NCBI GenBank assembly: GCA_910587445.1
Contig: CAJULE010000001.1
Coordinates: 161,748-225,747, forward strand
DNA from: an uncultured Christensenellaceae bacterium
GTDB taxonomy: Bacteria > Bacillota > Clostridia > Christensenellales > Pumilibacteraceae
Direction of reading: 5' to 3'
Length of the DNA: 64,000 nucleotides
Part shown: piece after piece, positions 61,558-64,000 of the stretch
Layout: each line of letters starts with the position of its first letter
Position numbering within the stretch: position 1 is the stretch's first letter
The notes under the pieces: generated by a model
Told to the model about the DNA's origin: nothing
The model's input: only the letters and a program-made list of their open reading frames with translations
The model's database searches: none
Translations under genes and position numbers: made by a program

Positions 61558-62769
61558 TTAAACTCTCACTTTTGCGTCGAATAAGTCCAGCGCGTCTACG
61601 TTGCCGCGAAGAAGATCGTTTTTCGCCGTGCCGAGATATGCGTCGCCGAGAAGTTCGAATATGTTCGCCGAAAGGTTCATTTCGGGAAGCCTTCCGACTA
61701 TTTTGCCGTCCTTTACGAGATAGGCGAGCTGCAACGGAAGTCCCACTTTTCCGTCGGGCGCAACATCGCCGCCCGAAGTCGTAGCGACGTATATGAAGTC
61801 GCGCGCGATTTCCGTTGCCTTCGCCGCCGTGGGAAGCACTCTCAGACCCGTGCCGCCGTAGGAGGGCACTGCGTCGAAAGTGGGCGCAGCCGCACTCGAC
61901 GAGAGAGGGAACTTGAACATTGCCGCACTGCGCTTGTTTGTGAGAATACCCTTGAACTCGCCGCGGTTTATGAGCTTATAGAAGCAGTCGATAACTCCTT
62001 CGTCGTCGTAAAAGCGTTCGCTCACGTTTTTATAAAGTCCGCGTTTTACCGCCAGCGTCAGTTTTTCCGAGAACAGCTTTTGATTCAGCTTGCCCGCAAG
62101 TTTGCCCGCGCCCATACAGTAGTTTTCGGCTATCATGTCGCCGAGGAGCATCATGGGGATAGTGCCCGTTTCGAATGCGACGGGCAGAGCCTTCGACGGG
62201 AGTTCGACTTTGTTTAGAAAAGCTTCGCCGAGCGTTTTGCAGTCGCCGACGCAGTCGTCCTCGTTGTAGGTGTTGCCGTAACTTCCGTAGAAGAAGTCCA
62301 TTATGTTTGCCGATTTTTTGTCCTTGAACGAAAGCGCGACGGTCATATTGTTGCCAGCATAGCGAAGGTCTGCGCCTTTGCTGTTTGCGTATTCGTGCTT
62401 CGAGTACTCGAGGCTTATCTTATTGCTTGCCGTACAGGAGGGAAGCTCCTTTTCGATACGGGCAAGGAGAGAGGCACAAGTCGATACGAATTTATCGGGA
62501 GAGACTATTTCCTTTGTCTCGTCTACGCTTTGTTTGTCCGAGAACAGGTTGCAGGGGTAGGGGATCTTGCGCGTGAGAGCCGTTTCCGCGTCCTTTTCGA
62601 GTTTCTTTTCGTCGACTTTACCCATGCCGCCCGATATGCCTATAAATCCGCCGTCATATGCGCGGACCGTCGTAAACGACGTAACTATTTTTCGGAGCGA
62701 GTCGGCTTTGCCCGCCGTGACGTTTACGCTGTAGCTCTCCTTTTTGGAGACGAGTTTTTCTTTTTCCAT
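61558..62769 (-). CDS. tldE: TldE/PmbA-type partner subunit of a TldD/E protease
   Basis: 403 residues of the TldD/PmbA superfamily without the HExxxH metal site, so it is the non-catalytic partner. FETGTIPMMLLGDMIAENY occupies the place of the metalloprotease helix. It pairs with the gene just upstream. TldD/E process peptides such as microcin precursors in E. coli; the Clostridial substrate is unknown. AAGGAGG lies before the ATG, 10 nt after the TldD stop. Confidence 0.88.
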   Translation of the reverse strand: MEKEKLVSKKESYSVNVTAGKADSLRKIVTSFTTVRAYDGGFIGISGGMGKVDEKKLEKDAETALTRKIPYPCNLFSDKQSVDETKEIVSPDKFVSTCASLLARIEKELPSCTASNKISLEYSKHEYANSKGADLRYAGNNMTVALSFKDKKSANIMDFFYGSYGNTYNEDDCVGDCKTLGEAFLNKVELPSKALPVAFETGTIPMMLLGDMIAENYCMGAGKLAGKLNQKLFSEKLTLAVKRGLYKNVSERFYDDEGVIDCFYKLINRGEFKGILTNKRSAAMFKFPLSSSAAAPTFDAVPSYGGTGLRVLPTAAKATEIARDFIYVATTSGGDVAPDGKVGLPLQLAYLVKDGKIVGRLPEMNLSANIFELLGDAYLGTAKNDLLRGNVDALDLFDAKVRV

Positions 62770-62779
62770 GACGTCCTCC

Positions 62780-64000
62780 TTACTGTACGTCCATTTCGGA
62801 CACGCTTATATATGCGCCGCCCAAGGCTACGGGCAGAGGGTATTGCTCCATTTTGCCGCAGTTGCCCGCGGAAACTTCCGTGTCTTGAGCGCGTGACACG
62901 CCGTCGATTTTTCCGAGCGTGTCAAACACGTTGCCGCTTATGACCGCTATCTTTACGGGCGCCGTGATTTTTCCGTTCTCTATGCGATAGGCGACGTTCG
63001 GCGCGATCGTAAACGTGCTCATGCCCGATCCGTGTTTGCAGTTCTTTATATAGTAGCCGTACTTTATGCGCGAAATAAGGTCGTCCTTTGTGTCGTTGCC
63101 TCGCCCTTCTATGAGCGTGGTCGTCATGCGGACGATAGGCTCGTAGTCGCAGTTTATGGCTCTGGCATTGCCCGTGAGTTCTTCTCCGAGCTCCGCCGCC
63201 GTTTTCGCGCTGTGCAGTCTGCCCGAAAGCACGCCGTTTTTGATGAGATAGGTCTTTTTCATCTTTGTGCCTTCGTCGTCGTAGGGGACATATCCGGCGC
63301 CCGGGATCGTGCCCGTGTCGTAAATGGAAAGGATGGGAGAGGCAACCTCTTTACCGAGCGTCCACTCCTTTTTCATGGTCTCGTCTCCGAGCATGAAGTC
63401 GGATTCGGACTTGTGCCCGAACGATTCGTGAGCAAAGATACCTGCCGCGGCGGGGGAGAGCACGACGGGAAATCTGCCGGGCTCGACCGACTTTGCCTTC
63501 AAGAGAAATTCGTCGGAACTCTCCTTGAATTCGATAAGTTTCTCTTTGCTCATCTTAAGGGTTTCGAAGGAATCCGAGAAGGCAATCAGACCGTCGTCGA
63601 ATGTCTCCTTGCCGTATGCGAGCGAAATCGATATCGCGCATCTTACCGACTGCGTGTCGAAAGTGAGGTTGGCGCCGAGCGAAGAGGTGAAATCGAAAAG
63701 GCTGTGGCGGTCGCCGTAAGAAGCGCCCGACTGTTTGAGATACTCGTCGTTTTCGACGACGTTTTTGCGCTTTTCCAAGAACTCGCGCTTTTTTTCGAGC
63801 GGTACGTTCTTTACGCAATTTTTTTCGTATTTTATTACTGTGTCCTTGTTTATCTCGAACTTTTTCACTATGGGGTCGTTTGCTATGTCGGGATTCGGCG
63901 TTGCGCACGAGTAAAGCCCGTCGAGTTCTTCCTGGATTTTGTCCATATCGTCGGTAGAGCAATAGTACCACATCTTGCCGTCGTACACGCGTATGAAGGC
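62780..64000 (-). CDS. tldD: TldD metalloprotease (N-terminus beyond the window)
   Basis: The frame is open to the window edge. About 406 residues are visible, including the metal site FAHESFGHKSE (HExxxH) and GKEVASPILSIYDTGTIPG. Full TldD proteins have about 460-480 residues, so about 60 N-terminal residues are missing. In-frame GTG or ATG codons near the edge are internal. Confidence 0.92.
   Translation of the reverse strand, partial: AFIRVYDGKMWYYCSTDDMDKIQEELDGLYSCATPNPDIANDPIVKKFEINKDTVIKYEKNCVKNVPLEKKREFLEKRKNVVENDEYLKQSGASYGDRHSLFDFTSSLGANLTFDTQSVRCAISISLAYGKETFDDGLIAFSDSFETLKMSKEKLIEFKESSDEFLLKAKSVEPGRFPVVLSPAAAGIFAHESFGHKSESDFMLGDETMKKEWTLGKEVASPILSIYDTGTIPGAGYVPYDDEGTKMKKTYLIKNGVLSGRLHSAKTAAELGEELTGNARAINCDYEPIVRMTTTLIEGRGNDTKDDLISRIKYGYYIKNCKHGSGMSTFTIAPNVAYRIENGKITAPVKIAVISGNVFDTLGKIDGVSRAQDTEVSAGNCGKMEQYPLPVALGGAYISVSEMDVQ

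Noticed and set aside
1..64000. tRNA or rRNA genes
   Set aside because: All larger intergenic gaps were read on both strands; none shows a cloverleaf with GTTCRA-like T-loop or conserved rRNA segments.

Overview
The window is 64 kb of bacterial chromosome, most likely from an uncultured, gut-type Clostridia (Bacillota). Supporting this are sigma-A promoters with strong Shine-Dalgarno sites, LytTR/GHKL and BceRSAB-type two-component systems, Mini-RNase III, ThyX, and an FeoB-associated Cys-rich protein. Surface proteins use lipoboxes and terminal membrane helices. No rRNA, tRNA, CRISPR array, intact insertion sequence or prophage gene was seen. Order-level placement is not possible from the sequence alone.

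Layout. 1-1.0 kb: end of an operon of small membrane proteins. 1.1-3.1 kb (minus): rRNA methyltransferase RsmF and an unknown protein. 3.2-9.5 kb: Na/Pi cotransporter followed by a BceRSAB-like peptide-sensing and detoxification module. 9.6-16.1 kb: intracellular GH2 glycosidase, then a candidate leader RNA and a membrane-anchored GH3 enzyme (GH3-1) with an overlapping four-helix membrane protein. 16.2-18.9 kb (minus): a sensor kinase with a 7TM-type N-terminus and a BTAD-type response regulator. 19.0-22.2 kb: two unknown small proteins and a GPH-family sugar symporter. 22.4-24.1 kb: fucO and a convergent DtxR-family regulator. 24.2-27.2 kb: ferrous iron operon feoA-feoA-feoB(frameshifted)-Cys-rich protein. 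27.4-29.6 kb (minus): PAS hybrid kinase. 30.0-32.6 kb: cytoplasmic GH3-2. 32.7-36.5 kb (minus): cysK and a MacB-like ABC exporter. 36.7 kb (minus): a 51-residue YjzC-like gene. 37-40.4 kb: mazG/yabN, dusB and a cation/proton antiporter. 40.5-57.0 kb: the most unusual region, described below. 57.2-61.5 kb: mrnC-thyX-rlmB-tpiA-gpmI. 61.5-64 kb (minus): TldE/TldD, the latter cut by the window end.

The 40.5-57.0 kb region has two LytTR regulator plus GHKL kinase pairs, each directly upstream of large surface GH3 enzymes. In these enzymes the alpha/beta sandwich and FnIII-like parts precede the TIM barrel, the reverse of the usual GH3 order. Three of the four permuted GH3 proteins in the window carry a membrane helix at both ends. 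The fourth is a lipoprotein-like protein with 16 collagen-like Gly-X-Y triplets. A glycan-binding lipoprotein lies between two of them. A nearly identical 26/27-bp imperfect dyad lies upstream of the second TCS and, inverted, upstream of the GH3 gene after it, suggesting a shared regulator.

Inferred biology: surface GH3 enzymes and the lipoprotein trim glycans at the cell surface under two-component control. The GPH symporter imports products, and the cytoplasmic GH2 and GH3-2 finish hydrolysis. FucO may reduce lactaldehyde from deoxysugar catabolism. Two genes (feoB and GH3-3) each need a single-nucleotide correction to read through; whether this is biology or assembly error cannot be decided here.
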